A program made the translations under genes and the position numbers. DNA of 33,471 bases from Acidobacteria bacterium AH-259-O06. Its GTDB lineage: Bacteria > Acidobacteriota > UBA6911 > RPQK01 > JADFOI01. Below are positions 1 to 11,009 of this stretch, in pieces (within the stretch, counting starts at the first letter, position 1; every line of letters starts with the position of its first letter). The notes under the pieces are model-generated. The model was not told the origin of the DNA. It did no database searches and saw only the letters and a list, made by a program, of their open reading frames with translations. The DNA lies in assembly GCA_027717865.1 (NCBI GenBank), contig JALLOM010000004.1:1-33471 (forward strand). The letters run 5' to 3'.

Positions 1-962
1 GTGCAAACATGGCTAACCCAATCTGAATTGCTCTCATACCAGCGTATGGTGTGGGCGAGTCCCTCTTCAAAAGGAATCTGTGGCTTCCAACCCAGTTCCC
101 GTTGTAGAACAGTCGCATCAATCGCATATCGACGGTCATGAGCGGGACGATCTTTGACGAACTGGATGAGATTGGGAGATTTCCGTAGTATTTCGAGAAT
201 CTGACGGACAACCTCCAGGTTTTGTCTCTCCTGGTTGCTTCCGATGTTATAAATTCGACCGGGATGACCTTCCGTTAAGATACATTCCAGCGCTCGGCAG
301 TGGTCTTTGACATGAATCCAGTCGCGAGTATATAGGCCGTCTCCGTAAACTGGAAGTGGTTTGTCCTCAAGCGCATTTAGAATCATCAAGGGGATCAATT
401 TCTCAGGAAATTGATAAGGGCCGTAATTATTACTGCAGCGAGTCACAATCACGTCCATGTTAAAAGTTTTGCAATAGGCACGTGCCAGGAGATCTGCCGC
501 GGCCTTGCTGGCAGCGTAAGGACTATTGGGAGCGAGGGGACTTTCCTCAGTAAATTCCCCTCTCTCTCCCAAGGAGCCATAGACTTCGTCGGTGGAAACT
601 TGGATAAAGGTTAAGACCTTTTTTTGGCGGGATGCCTCCAGCAAGACCTGAGTCCCCTGCACATTGGTCCGAACAAAAGCGGATGAGTCTAGAATACTGC
701 GATCCACATGTGTCTCCGCGGCAAAATTGATGACAGCCTCAACCCCTTGATTGAGACATTTTTCGACATCCTGAACACAAGCAATATCTCCACGGACAAA
801 GGTGTAGCGTGGATCGGAGGATACCTCGGCCAGATTTTCGAGATTGCCCGCATAAGTCAGGCAATCAAAGTTAACGACTTGGGCATCCCTTCTTTCTTTC
901 AGGATGTGGTGGATGAAATTAGAGCCGATAAACCCGGCCCCGCCTGTGATCAACAGCTTCAT
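1..962 (-). CDS. rfbB: dTDP-glucose 4,6-dehydratase, 3' end truncated by window edge
   Basis: Reverse strand from ATG at 962 reads MKLLITGGAGFIGSNFIHHIL..., a Rossmann GxxGFIGS motif of extended SDR proteins. The open frame runs off the window start with ...LAHTIRWYESNSDWVSHVC, typical of the RmlB C-terminus. It lies next to an rfbA-like gene. Confidence 0.93.
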   Translation of the reverse strand, partial: MKLLITGGAGFIGSNFIHHILKERRDAQVVNFDCLTYAGNLENLAEVSSDPRYTFVRGDIACVQDVEKCLNQGVEAVINFAAETHVDRSILDSSAFVRTNVQGTQVLLEASRQKKVLTFIQVSTDEVYGSLGERGEFTEESPLAPNSPYAASKAAADLLARAYCKTFNMDVIVTRCSNNYGPYQFPEKLIPLMILNALEDKPLPVYGDGLYTRDWIHVKDHCRALECILTEGHPGRIYNIGSNQERQNLEVVRQILEILRKSPNLIQFVKDRPAHDRRYAIDATVLQRELGWKPQIPFEEGLAHTIRWYESNSDWVSHVC

Positions 963-971
963 GGCAAGTTC

Positions 972-1751
972 TTATGACTCGGCAACTTCTTTCGCAGTTT
1001 GTTCGTGTTTTTGATTGGCGGTCTGTCTTTTCTTTTTCTGCCTCTGTGCCACGAGGTTGCTTGCTCGCAGCAGAGACTCGATTGTTCCAGCGTCCGTCCA
1101 CCAACCTTCCAGGATGTCGTAGGTCATCTCTCCCCACTCGATATATCGGTTGTTGACATCCGTAATTTCAAGTTCGTTTCGATCGGAAGGTTCTAAGGTA
1201 CGGATGATATCAAACACACGATGATCAAACATGTAGACACCGGTTACGGCATACTTGGAAGGGGCAACTCGTGGCTTTTCGTAGATTTTAAGCACCTTGT
1301 CTCCCTCCAGCACCGGCACACCGAATCTTTGAGGATCCGGAACCTCTTTCAGTAGGATCTTTGCACCTCCGCCCTGTTTTTTGAACTTCTTGACGTAGGG
1401 GCGAATGGAATTCTCAATAATGTTATCTCCCAGCACGACACAGAGGAGATCGTCATCTGCAAAGAACTGGGCCAGTGAGAGTGCTTCGGCAATTCCTCCC
1501 TCTCCTTCCTGGTAGGCATAATGGAGGTGGTGAAGCCCGAACTCCCTTCCGTTTCCAAGTAGGCGCAAGAAATCGCCCGCACTGTTACCACCCGTCACCA
1601 CCATGATGTCGGCTATGCCGGCATCGACCAGTGTTTCCAAGGGATAGAAGATCATCGGTTTGTCAAAAACCGGCAATAAGTGCTTGTTTGTTACTTTAGT
1701 CAGAGGCCGCAGACGTATGCCCAATCCTCCCGCCAGTATGATCCCCTTCAT
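972..1751 (-). CDS. rfbA: Glucose-1-phosphate thymidylyltransferase / nucleotidyltransferase
   Basis: MKGIILAGGLGIRLRPLTKVTNKHLLPVFDKPMIFYPLETL; sugar-nucleotidyltransferase signature. Short form (259 aa). Confidence 0.9.
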   Translation of the reverse strand: MKGIILAGGLGIRLRPLTKVTNKHLLPVFDKPMIFYPLETLVDAGIADIMVVTGGNSAGDFLRLLGNGREFGLHHLHYAYQEGEGGIAEALSLAQFFADDDLLCVVLGDNIIENSIRPYVKKFKKQGGGAKILLKEVPDPQRFGVPVLEGDKVLKIYEKPRVAPSKYAVTGVYMFDHRVFDIIRTLEPSDRNELEITDVNNRYIEWGEMTYDILEGWWTDAGTIESLLRASNLVAQRQKKKRQTANQKHEQTAKEVAES

Positions 1752-1775
1752 TTTCTTCTCCGGAAAACCGTTATG

Positions 1776-2870
1776 TTATCCGATGCCGGCGGATGCTAGC
1801 AATTTTGAGTACAGGTCTTCTGTCTCATCGAGCTTCCGCTTCAAGGTAAAAGTTTCCTTCACCCGACGCCGCCCTGCATCCCCCATTTTTTGACGTAGGT
1901 CGCGAGAGCCAAGGATTTTGGACAAGGCGGCGGCTAGCTGCTCTGCATCATTAGGAGGAACCAAGATGCCGGTTTCACCGTCGACCACCAGTTCGGGGAT
2001 GCCCCCCACCCGTGTGGTCACGACAGGCAGACGGCTGGCCATGGCCACCAAGATCGCTGAACTCAGTCCTTCCGAGATGGAAGGAAGGCAAAAAACATCG
2101 AAATTCTTCATCAACGCTTCGCTGTCAGAGCGGAATCCGCTAAAAACCACATGTTCCTGGATACTCAATTCTTGAACTTTCTTCTCCAATTCCGACCTCA
2201 GATGACCGGCTCCCACAAAGACGAAGACGACATCTGGAAACCCGGACACAACCTTAACGGTGGCTTCTAGAAGGGTGCGATGTCCCTTTTCGGGACTCAA
2301 GTGTGCTACTGTTCCTACCATCAATCCATTCTTAAGGTGAGCAAGCGGTGGTGGTTTCAGAAGGTCGATCCAGTTCAGATCAACACCTTCATAAATCACA
2401 TTGATCAGTTCAGGACGAATACCCCCTTCAATCAAAGTCTGGCGGATACTATGGGAGACAGTCACCACGCTGTCCTGCATCCAGTTGTATTTGAGGTGGC
2501 TGAACCTTGACTTGAGTGGAAAGTTGACCCGCCGTGAGCAGACTTGGAAAGGAACCCCGCAAAGTTTCGAAGCCAGTCCTGCACATAGAATGGTACGGGA
2601 AGTGTTCAGGTGAATAATGTCACAGTCTGTCTTCCTTAGGATGTTCCACAGCTGAAAAAAGGCCCAGGGGCTCAGCTCGTTTCGCTGATTGAATGCGACG
2701 GTTCGGAGGCCTATGTCTCGAGCCTTCTTGCTTAACGGTGATTTGGATGGTGCAGCCAGCCACACGCGATGTTGGCGGTCTTTCATTCCCACCATCAGAG
2801 TAAAAAGCTGTTCCTGGCCGCCCCGCCAGACCTTTTCAATATCCACGTAGAGGATTTTCAGACTATTCAT
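1776..2870 (-). CDS. Glycosyltransferase family 4 (GT-B) protein
   Basis: C-terminal GT-B motif region GTVAHLSPEKGHRTLLEA...PSISEGLSSAILVAMASRLPVVTTRVGGIPELVVDGETGILVPP. Confidence 0.92.
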   Translation of the reverse strand: MNSLKILYVDIEKVWRGGQEQLFTLMVGMKDRQHRVWLAAPSKSPLSKKARDIGLRTVAFNQRNELSPWAFFQLWNILRKTDCDIIHLNTSRTILCAGLASKLCGVPFQVCSRRVNFPLKSRFSHLKYNWMQDSVVTVSHSIRQTLIEGGIRPELINVIYEGVDLNWIDLLKPPPLAHLKNGLMVGTVAHLSPEKGHRTLLEATVKVVSGFPDVVFVFVGAGHLRSELEKKVQELSIQEHVVFSGFRSDSEALMKNFDVFCLPSISEGLSSAILVAMASRLPVVTTRVGGIPELVVDGETGILVPPNDAEQLAAALSKILGSRDLRQKMGDAGRRRVKETFTLKRKLDETEDLYSKLLASAGIG

Positions 2871-2886
2871 CCTGCAGGGTAGTTGT

Positions 2887-3648
2887 CTATTCCTTCCGGG
2901 CGCCGCATTGGATTTCCCACAATTTTAGATACTTGAAAAGAGTTGACACGGCAGCCAGCGTAGACACGACCAGTCCAGGTATCCCGTCTACAAAACCCTT
3001 CCGCACCAGATAGTTCTTGAAAAACACAACAGGGGGATAGAAGGTGAAGTGGATCCAATGGGCTCTTTTTCCCTGATCATACCAATCCTTCGCCGCTAGA
3101 GTAGAGAAATGCTCTAGCTGTTGAAGGTACTCCGAGAAAGAGGCATAGGTGTGGTGGTAGATTTGGCCTTTGAACTTCCCGGTGGGACCGGCTACTCGGA
3201 AAGACTCGTGTACTCGCCCTCCCTCCCAGCGCCCGCAAGACTTTTGAAACAGACGTAATTGCCAGTCTGGATACCAGGTGGTGTGTTCGATCCAGCGCCC
3301 CATGAAAAACGTTTTTCGGGGAAGGTAATAGCCCTTACAGTCACATTCTTGGAACTTCCACTGCAGAATTTCCTCTCTCAGTTGCGGGCTCAGCATTTCG
3401 TCCCCATCAAGGCTGAGCACCCAATCATAGCTGGCCTGTTCGGTGGCGAACTGCTTCTGGGCACGATAGCCCTCCCAGGCTCTTTGGAGGACACGGTCCG
3501 TGTAACGACGGCAGATTTGCGCGGTGGCATCTGTACTGCAGGAATCCACCACAACAATCTCGTCGCTGACCGCTTTTAAACTCGTGAGTGCCCCTTCAAT
3601 CTTGTCTTCTTCGTTGTAGGTTACGAGTACCGCCGAAATTCTCTTCAC
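2887..3648 (-). CDS. Glycosyltransferase family 2, WaaE/KdtX-like
   Basis: MKRISAVLVTYNEEDKIEGALTSLKAVSDEIVVVDSCSTDAT...DWVLSLDGDEMLS; GT-A DxD-type region. Confidence 0.9.
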   Translation of the reverse strand: MKRISAVLVTYNEEDKIEGALTSLKAVSDEIVVVDSCSTDATAQICRRYTDRVLQRAWEGYRAQKQFATEQASYDWVLSLDGDEMLSPQLREEILQWKFQECDCKGYYLPRKTFFMGRWIEHTTWYPDWQLRLFQKSCGRWEGGRVHESFRVAGPTGKFKGQIYHHTYASFSEYLQQLEHFSTLAAKDWYDQGKRAHWIHFTFYPPVVFFKNYLVRKGFVDGIPGLVVSTLAAVSTLFKYLKLWEIQCGARKE

Positions 3649-4700
3649 ACCTCAGCTTCCTCGAACTCAGGGTGTCTTTGGATGACCTCCTGCTGATTAT
3701 AGTAGATTTCAATGGGTGTGGATCGATAGAAGCGGTTGAGTAGACGCGAAATTTCCGCGTCAGTTCTTCGAGCTTTCTCTCGTTCGAGCTGCCTGAGCCG
3801 CCTGACTTGGGGAACCTTAAGGAGCGCTTGGAAAAAAGAGCGGTAAAAAGGGATATCAAGGACGAGGATACGGGTGAGAAAGAGGAGGGAAAGTATGATC
3901 AGGTGGCGGCACAGATAGGTTGAGGAATGAAGGTTAATCCAGTGGAAAAGCAGTCTATTGCGAAAGGACACTGTCTCCACGAACTTCTTCTTAAAGTGGG
4001 CATTGATGGTGGAACTGCTTCGATGATAGGCAATACTGCGAGGCTCATAGTGAATTTCCCAGCCCCGTTTCCACCCCCGATAGGAGAGATCCACATCCTC
4101 CCAATGGAATGGAGACAGAAGTTCACTAAAACCACCGAGGGCTTCCAGCTTTTCTCTGCTGTAAGTGGAAAACGCGCCAACCGCATGGGCGGACAAAAGC
4201 TTCCGCCTCTCGATCCATTCCTGGGCTGAGGAAACCGAGACATCGTAATTGAAATACAGACTCCAAAACCCTCTGCGAAAGCGGCCGAACTTTCCACCCG
4301 CGGCAAAGATAGGTCGATCCCACTCAAACACCTTAGCCGTCACGGCAAACACCTTCGGATCATGGAAATGAAGAGCTTGAAAGACCAAATAATTTTCATC
4401 GATGCGAACGTCGTTATTGAGAAAAGCCAGCAAAGAAAATCGACAGCTTTGCAATCCGGTGTTGCAAGCGATTGCGAAACCCTGATTGTGCCTTCGTTTC
4501 ACAAGACGAATGTCAGGAAATTCCGAAGGAATAGCGAGCGCGGTTTCGTCTTGACTGCCATCGTCCACGACGATGATTTCGGTTGAGCCCCCACTCTTAC
4601 GGCGATAGGCCTGGGCAGCCGCTTGAACGCAGGGCAAGTTTTCGCGCAGCAGATGGAGACCATTCCAGGTGGGGATGACTATGCTGACATCGAAGCTCAT
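3645..4700 (-). CDS. Glycosyltransferase family 2 (rhamnosyltransferase-like)
   Basis: VSIVIPTWNGLHLLRENL...EIIVVDDGSQDETA...LLAFLNNDVRID...HWEDVDLSYRGWKRGW. Overlaps the next gene by 4 bp. Confidence 0.9.
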   Translation of the reverse strand: MSFDVSIVIPTWNGLHLLRENLPCVQAAAQAYRRKSGGSTEIIVVDDGSQDETALAIPSEFPDIRLVKRRHNQGFAIACNTGLQSCRFSLLAFLNNDVRIDENYLVFQALHFHDPKVFAVTAKVFEWDRPIFAAGGKFGRFRRGFWSLYFNYDVSVSSAQEWIERRKLLSAHAVGAFSTYSREKLEALGGFSELLSPFHWEDVDLSYRGWKRGWEIHYEPRSIAYHRSSSTINAHFKKKFVETVSFRNRLLFHWINLHSSTYLCRHLIILSLLFLTRILVLDIPFYRSFFQALLKVPQVRRLRQLEREKARRTDAEISRLLNRFYRSTPIEIYYNQQEVIQRHPEFEEAEV

Positions 4701-4718
4701 TTCAAGCCGATATGTGAA

Positions 4719-6260
4719 TTACTCTACATGAAGCAAAGAATTTCCGCTCATCTCGGGAGGCTTTTCGATTTCCAGGTAGTGGAGTATGGTGGGAGCAATA
4801 TCCTCTAAAGCGCCACCCTGGCGAAGTTTACTTCCGCAGTGCTCATCGACCAAAATGTAGGGGACAGGATTAGTCGTATGAGCCGTGTGGACCTCACCCG
4901 TTTTGGGGTCCATCATTTGCTCGGCATTTCCATGATCTGCGGTTACCATCATCACCCCTCCAATTTCCCGTACCTTCTCGTAGATGCGTCCCATGCAAGT
5001 GTCCACCGTCTCCACAGCCTTAACGGCTGCCTCCATCACCCCTGTGTGTCCCACCATATCAGCATTGGCAAAGTTGAGGACGACCGTGTCGTAGGAGCCG
5101 GTGTCGAGTTCATGCAAGAGCCGGTCAGTAATCTCAAAAGCACTCATCTCAGGTTTCAGATCATAAGTGGGCACCTTGGGAGAGGGGATTAGAATACGCT
5201 CTTCCCCCTCGGAGAGCTGTTCTTCGCCGCCGTTGAAAAAATAAGTCACGTGTGCGTATTTCTCCGTTTCTGCCAGCCGCAAATTGCGTAGCTTGTTCTG
5301 CGTGAAGAGCTTGACCACAATGCGCTCCAGACGAATCGGGGAATAGGCGATGGGCACAGTAAAAGTCCGATCGTACTCGGTCATGGTCAAAAAGTGATGG
5401 ACGCGACCTGGAGGGCGTGGGAAATGGTCGAACTCCTCCAGCGTAAGGGCGCGAGTCAGCTGACGCGCCCGATCAGCACGGAAGTTAAAAAAGATAGCCG
5501 CATGCCCTTCTTCGAGTCGTGCGGCAGGCTCTCCATTTTCTTCGACTACTGTAAACGGGATTATAAACTCATCGCTTACATTCTCTTGGTAAGAGGAACG
5601 TATTCCTTCAAGTGGGTCTTTGAATTTCTTTTCAGCCAGGCCCTCGACGATAGCACGGTATGCCTTCTCGGTGCGCTGCCACCGATTATCACGATCCATG
5701 GCGTAGTATCGTCCACTGACCGATGCAATCCGGCCAATGCCAATGCGCTCGGCTTGTTCTTGCAGGTGCTGAATATACTGTACACCCCCCTTCGGGGAAG
5801 TGTCCCGCCCGTCAGTGAAGGCGTGGATGAACACTTTGTCAATTCCCTCTTGCTTGGCAAAACGCAAAAGCGCCACAAGATGGCCAAGGTGGCTGTGTAC
5901 TCCCCCATCTGAAACCAATCCGAGTAAGTGAAGTGCCTTGCCCCGGGCGGTTTCCAATATGCGGCGGATCTTTTCGTTGCGGAAAAACTCGCCAGAGGCA
6001 ATGGCTCGGTCAATGCGGGTGATGTCTTGACAAACGACCCGTCCGGCTCCAATGTTCAGGTGGCCGACTTCACTATTTCCCATCTGGCCTTCGGGTAAAC
6101 CCACCCGTGTTCCGCTAGCTTCCAGGGATACCCACGGATATCGGGAATAAAGCTTTTCCAGGTTGGGCAACCGAGCGTGGGCCATCGCATTTCCTTCTTT
6201 GAGATCGCTCAAACCCCAACCATCAAGCACGGCAAGGATGAGGATGGGTGGTCTCGGCAT
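4719..6260 (-). CDS. gpmI: 2,3-bisphosphoglycerate-independent phosphoglycerate mutase
   Basis: LAVLDGWGLSDLKEGNAMAHARLPNLEKL...GLPEGQMGNSEVGHLNIGAGRVV...VMMVTADHGNAEQM. Confidence 0.97.
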   Translation of the reverse strand: MPRPPILILAVLDGWGLSDLKEGNAMAHARLPNLEKLYSRYPWVSLEASGTRVGLPEGQMGNSEVGHLNIGAGRVVCQDITRIDRAIASGEFFRNEKIRRILETARGKALHLLGLVSDGGVHSHLGHLVALLRFAKQEGIDKVFIHAFTDGRDTSPKGGVQYIQHLQEQAERIGIGRIASVSGRYYAMDRDNRWQRTEKAYRAIVEGLAEKKFKDPLEGIRSSYQENVSDEFIIPFTVVEENGEPAARLEEGHAAIFFNFRADRARQLTRALTLEEFDHFPRPPGRVHHFLTMTEYDRTFTVPIAYSPIRLERIVVKLFTQNKLRNLRLAETEKYAHVTYFFNGGEEQLSEGEERILIPSPKVPTYDLKPEMSAFEITDRLLHELDTGSYDTVVLNFANADMVGHTGVMEAAVKAVETVDTCMGRIYEKVREIGGVMMVTADHGNAEQMMDPKTGEVHTAHTTNPVPYILVDEHCGSKLRQGGALEDIAPTILHYLEIEKPPEMSGNSLLHVE

Positions 6261-6290
6261 CGTTGATTAAGCTACACTGGTGGAGAATAA

Positions 6291-7639
<1,349 letters not shown>

Positions 7640-7720
7640 TCATCGCAGCCACAGTGCCGACATCGTCCGTGAGGTTTCAGCCGCTCCCGGCCCACTCGCG
7701 AATCGCCATGGCGCGGCATG

Positions 7721-7747
7721 TTGACACGTTAAAACAGAGCGTGTCAA
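7721..7747. promoter_or_regulatory. 8-bp perfect inverted repeat in the divergent eno/STAS intergenic region
   Basis: TTGACACG-TTAAAACAGAG-CGTGTCAA. Each arm begins with TTGACA on its own strand. Confidence 0.45.
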
Positions 7748-7757
7748 GATTGCTCGC

Positions 7758-8099
7758 GTGGAAGTAAAGGTTGAGGACCAAGAGGGCGTTTTCTTCATCA
7801 TTCCCTCCGGAGAGCTCTCGACCGGAGAAGGTGACAAGCGACTGCGCCAGGAGTTAGACAGACTGCAGCGAGCCGGAAATACGAAGGTTGTTATAGACCT
7901 CTCCGATGTTCCCTACATCGACAGTTCCGTTCTGGGGCAACTCGTGTACGGGCATTCTGTGTTGAAAAAGGAAGGAGGCGGACTGAAGCTGCTCAATCCC
8001 TCCAAGAGGATCACGGATTTGTTGTCCCTAACTCGATTGATCAGTGTCTTTGAGATTTTCCAGAGTCGAGAAGAGGCTTTGGCGGGCTGGAAGCGTTAG
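7758..8099 (+). CDS. STAS-domain protein (anti-sigma factor antagonist family)
   Basis: GTG start; VVIDLSDVPYIDSSVLGQLVYGHSVLKKEGGGLKLLNPSKRITDLLSLTRLISVFEIFQSREEAL. Confidence 0.9.
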   Translation: MEVKVEDQEGVFFIIPSGELSTGEGDKRLRQELDRLQRAGNTKVVIDLSDVPYIDSSVLGQLVYGHSVLKKEGGGLKLLNPSKRITDLLSLTRLISVFEIFQSREEALAGWKR

Positions 8100-8102
8100 A
8101 GA

Positions 8103-8160
8103 AGCCAGAATTCAGAATTCAGAATTCAGAATCCAGAATTCTGGATTCTGAATCCAGAAT
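8103..8160. repeat. Class B heptad tandem repeat (CAGAATT/CTGGATT units)
   Basis: gccagaattcagaattcagaattcagaatccagaattctggattctgaatccagaat; period 7. Confidence 0.9.
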
Positions 8161-8288
8161 AAAGCTGTAGCGGGCCATGTATCTATGGACTGGCTTTGAA
8201 TCATCATGTTTTCTGTGTGATCTCGGCTATTGAAACTGAAGAGTTCGAAGCTTTCACCTGAATTTGGCTCCCGGTTTGTAGCTCCTCA

Positions 8289-8336
8289 TTCTGACTTCTG
8301 AATTCTGGATTCTGGCTTCTGAATTCTGAATTCTGT
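8289..8336. repeat. Class B heptad tandem repeat, inverted relative to 8103..8160
   Basis: attctgacttctgaattctggattctggcttctgaattctgaattctg. Confidence 0.88.
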
Positions 8337-8340
8337 CCCC

Positions 8341-9315
8341 TCACTTCCGGTGCATCCGTTCCTTCACGCGCTTCAGGCTCTCCTCGATTTGTGGAGCCGG
8401 GTGGAGATTTTGGGCTTTTTGATAGTTTTGTAGAGATTTGTTGTAATCCTTCTTTTTTTCGTAGATATAACCAAGACGATCGTACACTTCCCAATTGTCC
8501 GGCGCTAAGCTTACACTGTTCAAGAACGCGCTTTCGGCCGCTTCCAGATTCTGGCTAAAGAGCTGGGCGAGTCCCAGGTTGAACCAAGCGTCCGCATCCT
8601 GCGCATTCTCCTTCACATAATCTTTGAGAACAACGGCTGCTTTATTGTAGTTGTTTGCCTCAATAGCGCTGATGGCCTGTTGGTATTGCAACCGAGAGAG
8701 GTGGCGCTTCGCTTCCGAGGCGCCCGGATCCAAGGTCAGAGCTTGTTTCAGATATTTCTCCGCCTGCGTGAAATTTCCAAGTCGGTAATGAGAGATTCCC
8801 AGTTGTAGCACGTCTTTGAGTTTTCCTCGCTGGATGGAAATCGCTTTCTGCAGATCGGAGATGGCCTGATCGAACTCATTGATGTTGTAGTAAGCAGACC
8901 CTCGTGTGTGATACAGCTGATATTGATCGCGAGGTGAACGAGCGTAGCGCTCCCCTTTGAGCAAGGTGGCAATAGCGTCACCATATTTGCCACTGTTATA
9001 GTAGGCGAGCGCCAACCCGTAATAGGAAATGTAGTTGTTGCTCTTCAGCCGCAGTGCCTTCTGGAAGGCCTCGATGGCTTTCTCATACTTCTTTATTCTT
9101 AAGTAGGAATCTCCCAGGATTCGATGACCACTCTCGTAATCAGGATTTGCCTTGACGATCTGTGCAAATTCCTCAATTGCTTTGGAGTACTGCCCTTGCT
9201 TGTAATGGGAAAGTGCCTTCTCGAAGTCGCCCTGGGCCATCAGAGAAGCAACTACCCAGGTGAGCAGCAGAACGGTGGAAAATTTATTTTTCACTGCCTT
9301 ATTCGAATATTCCAA
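8341..9315 (-). CDS. TPR-repeat protein, probably exported
   Basis: Hydrophobic N-terminus (FSTVLLLTWVVASLMAQG), then multiple TPR units (YSKAIEEFAQIVKANPDYESGHRILGDSYLRIKKYEKAIEAFQKALRLKSNN...). Confidence 0.9.
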   Translation of the reverse strand: MEYSNKAVKNKFSTVLLLTWVVASLMAQGDFEKALSHYKQGQYSKAIEEFAQIVKANPDYESGHRILGDSYLRIKKYEKAIEAFQKALRLKSNNYISYYGLALAYYNSGKYGDAIATLLKGERYARSPRDQYQLYHTRGSAYYNINEFDQAISDLQKAISIQRGKLKDVLQLGISHYRLGNFTQAEKYLKQALTLDPGASEAKRHLSRLQYQQAISAIEANNYNKAAVVLKDYVKENAQDADAWFNLGLAQLFSQNLEAAESAFLNSVSLAPDNWEVYDRLGYIYEKKKDYNKSLQNYQKAQNLHPAPQIEESLKRVKERMHRK

Positions 9316-9736
9316 ACGCCTTCCAGCGTTCGACTTCGGTCCGGGTAGGGATGGATATGTGCTCTACTTGCAAGTATTTGAGGCGATCAAAAACGTCAAT
9401 CATAACGAAGTACGGGACGTCAGGCTGGGTTTGGATGATGACGGGCTTTTGGGGATTCTGATCCATCTTCATCTGTATGTAGCCGCCCATCTCTTCCAGC
9501 GACATCGGTGTCTTGTCCACCATGTACTGTCCCTCTCCCATAATTTTGATGTGGATCGCTTCTTCGGGTTGCACATCCACTTGCGTAGGGTCATCTTTGG
9601 GGAATCTGAACTGCAGCCCTCTGGTGGTGACAAACACGGCGGTGAGCATGAAAAAGATGATAAGTAAGAAGGCGATATCGGCCATCGAAGAAGTCGGAAT
9701 CGCACCTGGTGATCGAAGACGCGCTCTCAATTGCAT
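9299..9736 (-). CDS. ExbD/TolR-family biopolymer transport protein
   Basis: PTSSMADIAFLLIIFFMLTAVFVTTRGLQFRFP; ExbD N-terminal TM signature. Confidence 0.92.
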   Translation of the reverse strand: MQLRARLRSPGAIPTSSMADIAFLLIIFFMLTAVFVTTRGLQFRFPKDDPTQVDVQPEEAIHIKIMGEGQYMVDKTPMSLEEMGGYIQMKMDQNPQKPVIIQTQPDVPYFVMIDVFDRLKYLQVEHISIPTRTEVERWKAFGIFE

Positions 9737-10167
9737 CAGGTGCCCCTCCTGACTTTCTTCTCGGTTAACAGACCAATCCTCTTGGCACCATGGACCCGCA
9801 ATTGGTCCAACACTGCATCGATCAGCTGGTAGCGGACCATGCGATCGGCTTTGATGAGAAACTCTTTGTCCGGGATAAACTCGATGATCTCCTGAGTGAG
9901 CAGGCCGATTTCTTCTGGACTGCCCAAAGGAAAGGAGGGCCGCTCACCGTCTGTAAATTGAATGGCACCGTCGGCTGTTATGGCAATAATTGCCGAATTC
10001 CTCGGTACCTCGGTTCGGATTTCCGAATCTGGAAGTTGTACCGTCGTCCGTTCCGGTGAAAAGGAGGTCGTCAGCATAAAGAAGATGATCAGCAAAAAGG
10101 CGATATCAGCCATGGAGGCGGTTGGTACCACTGGAGCGATTCGACGAGACTCATGCCTTTTCTTCAT
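9736..10167 (-). CDS. ExbD/TolR-family biopolymer transport protein (second paralog)
   Basis: VPTASMADIAFLLIIFFMLTTSFSPERTTVQLPDSE. Confidence 0.92.
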   Translation of the reverse strand: MKKRHESRRIAPVVPTASMADIAFLLIIFFMLTTSFSPERTTVQLPDSEIRTEVPRNSAIIAITADGAIQFTDGERPSFPLGSPEEIGLLTQEIIEFIPDKEFLIKADRMVRYQLIDAVLDQLRVHGAKRIGLLTEKKVRRGT

Positions 10168-10856
10168 ACCACTTTCGTTTGTTGCCGGCTGACCTCTTCC
10201 GCTTCTATCGGCTGTCGTTGTTCTTGACCCTCGATTTCACTGAAGGTCTCTAGGAGCATGGAAGAGCTGGTTTCCATGTCGAGAACAAAGTTGGACACCT
10301 TATTATTAAAGTAGTTGTAGGCAGCCTGGACAGGCAGGGCGATAGTCAAGCCAGTGGCAGTAGTGATCAGGGCTTCAGAGATACCGCCCGCCACCGCCTG
10401 AGGATTTCCCAGGCCCACCTCGGCTAGAGCTTCGAAAGAGCGGATCATTCCAGTGACTGTTCCCAGAAAGCCGAAGAGGGGTGCAATGTTGGCCACCGTG
10501 GCCAGGATCCAAAGCCCTTTCTCCAATTTTGACACTTCGTGCAGGGCCACACTTTCCATGGCTTTGTCGATTTCGGGGTGAGACTTGCCGAAACGAAGAA
10601 GCCCCGACTTCAAAGTGGTCGCGACGGGATGGTCAAACGACTCGCAAACCTCAACGGAGCGACGCAAATCTCCACCCAGCAGAGACTCACGAATTCTTGA
10701 AAAAATTTCCGCTGTATCCCCCTTGATTCGGTTATAAGAGATGACTCTCTCAACGATGAAAATCAGGCCAAGCAGCGAGCAGAGGAAAAGCGGTATCATC
10801 ATCAGACCGCCTTGTCGGACGTAAGTGAAAAGAGTTCCACCGATTGCTAGCAGCAC
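10164..10856 (-). CDS. MotA/TolQ/ExbB proton channel family protein
   Basis: ATVANIAPLFGFLGTVTGMIRSFEALAEVGLGNPQAVAGGISEALITTATGLTIALPVQAAYNYF. Confidence 0.94.
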   Translation of the reverse strand: MLLAIGGTLFTYVRQGGLMMIPLFLCSLLGLIFIVERVISYNRIKGDTAEIFSRIRESLLGGDLRRSVEVCESFDHPVATTLKSGLLRFGKSHPEIDKAMESVALHEVSKLEKGLWILATVANIAPLFGFLGTVTGMIRSFEALAEVGLGNPQAVAGGISEALITTATGLTIALPVQAAYNYFNNKVSNFVLDMETSSSMLLETFSEIEGQEQRQPIEAEEVSRQQTKVV

Positions 10857-11009
10857 TTATTTTTCCTCCAGTCGTTATAGCTGTACGTTTATGGGTTAAC
10901 ACTTTCTTAGATTCATTGAACCCTTGAAAAGTGTCAATTTTTTAAGGCAAAACCCATGATAGTGCTGGGCCCTGTTGGAAGTCAAACTGGAGTTCCCGGG
11001 TTTCCCGGC

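Noticed and set aside
8103-8336. Possible CRISPR array
   Set aside because: Repeat units are contiguous 7-mers without unique spacers of constant length, and no cas genes are present.
8204-8494. Minus-strand ORF containing NSEFRSQNPEFRSQN repeats
   Set aside because: Its repetitive protein is a translation of the class B nucleotide repeat and it overlaps the TPR gene; no family motif or SD.
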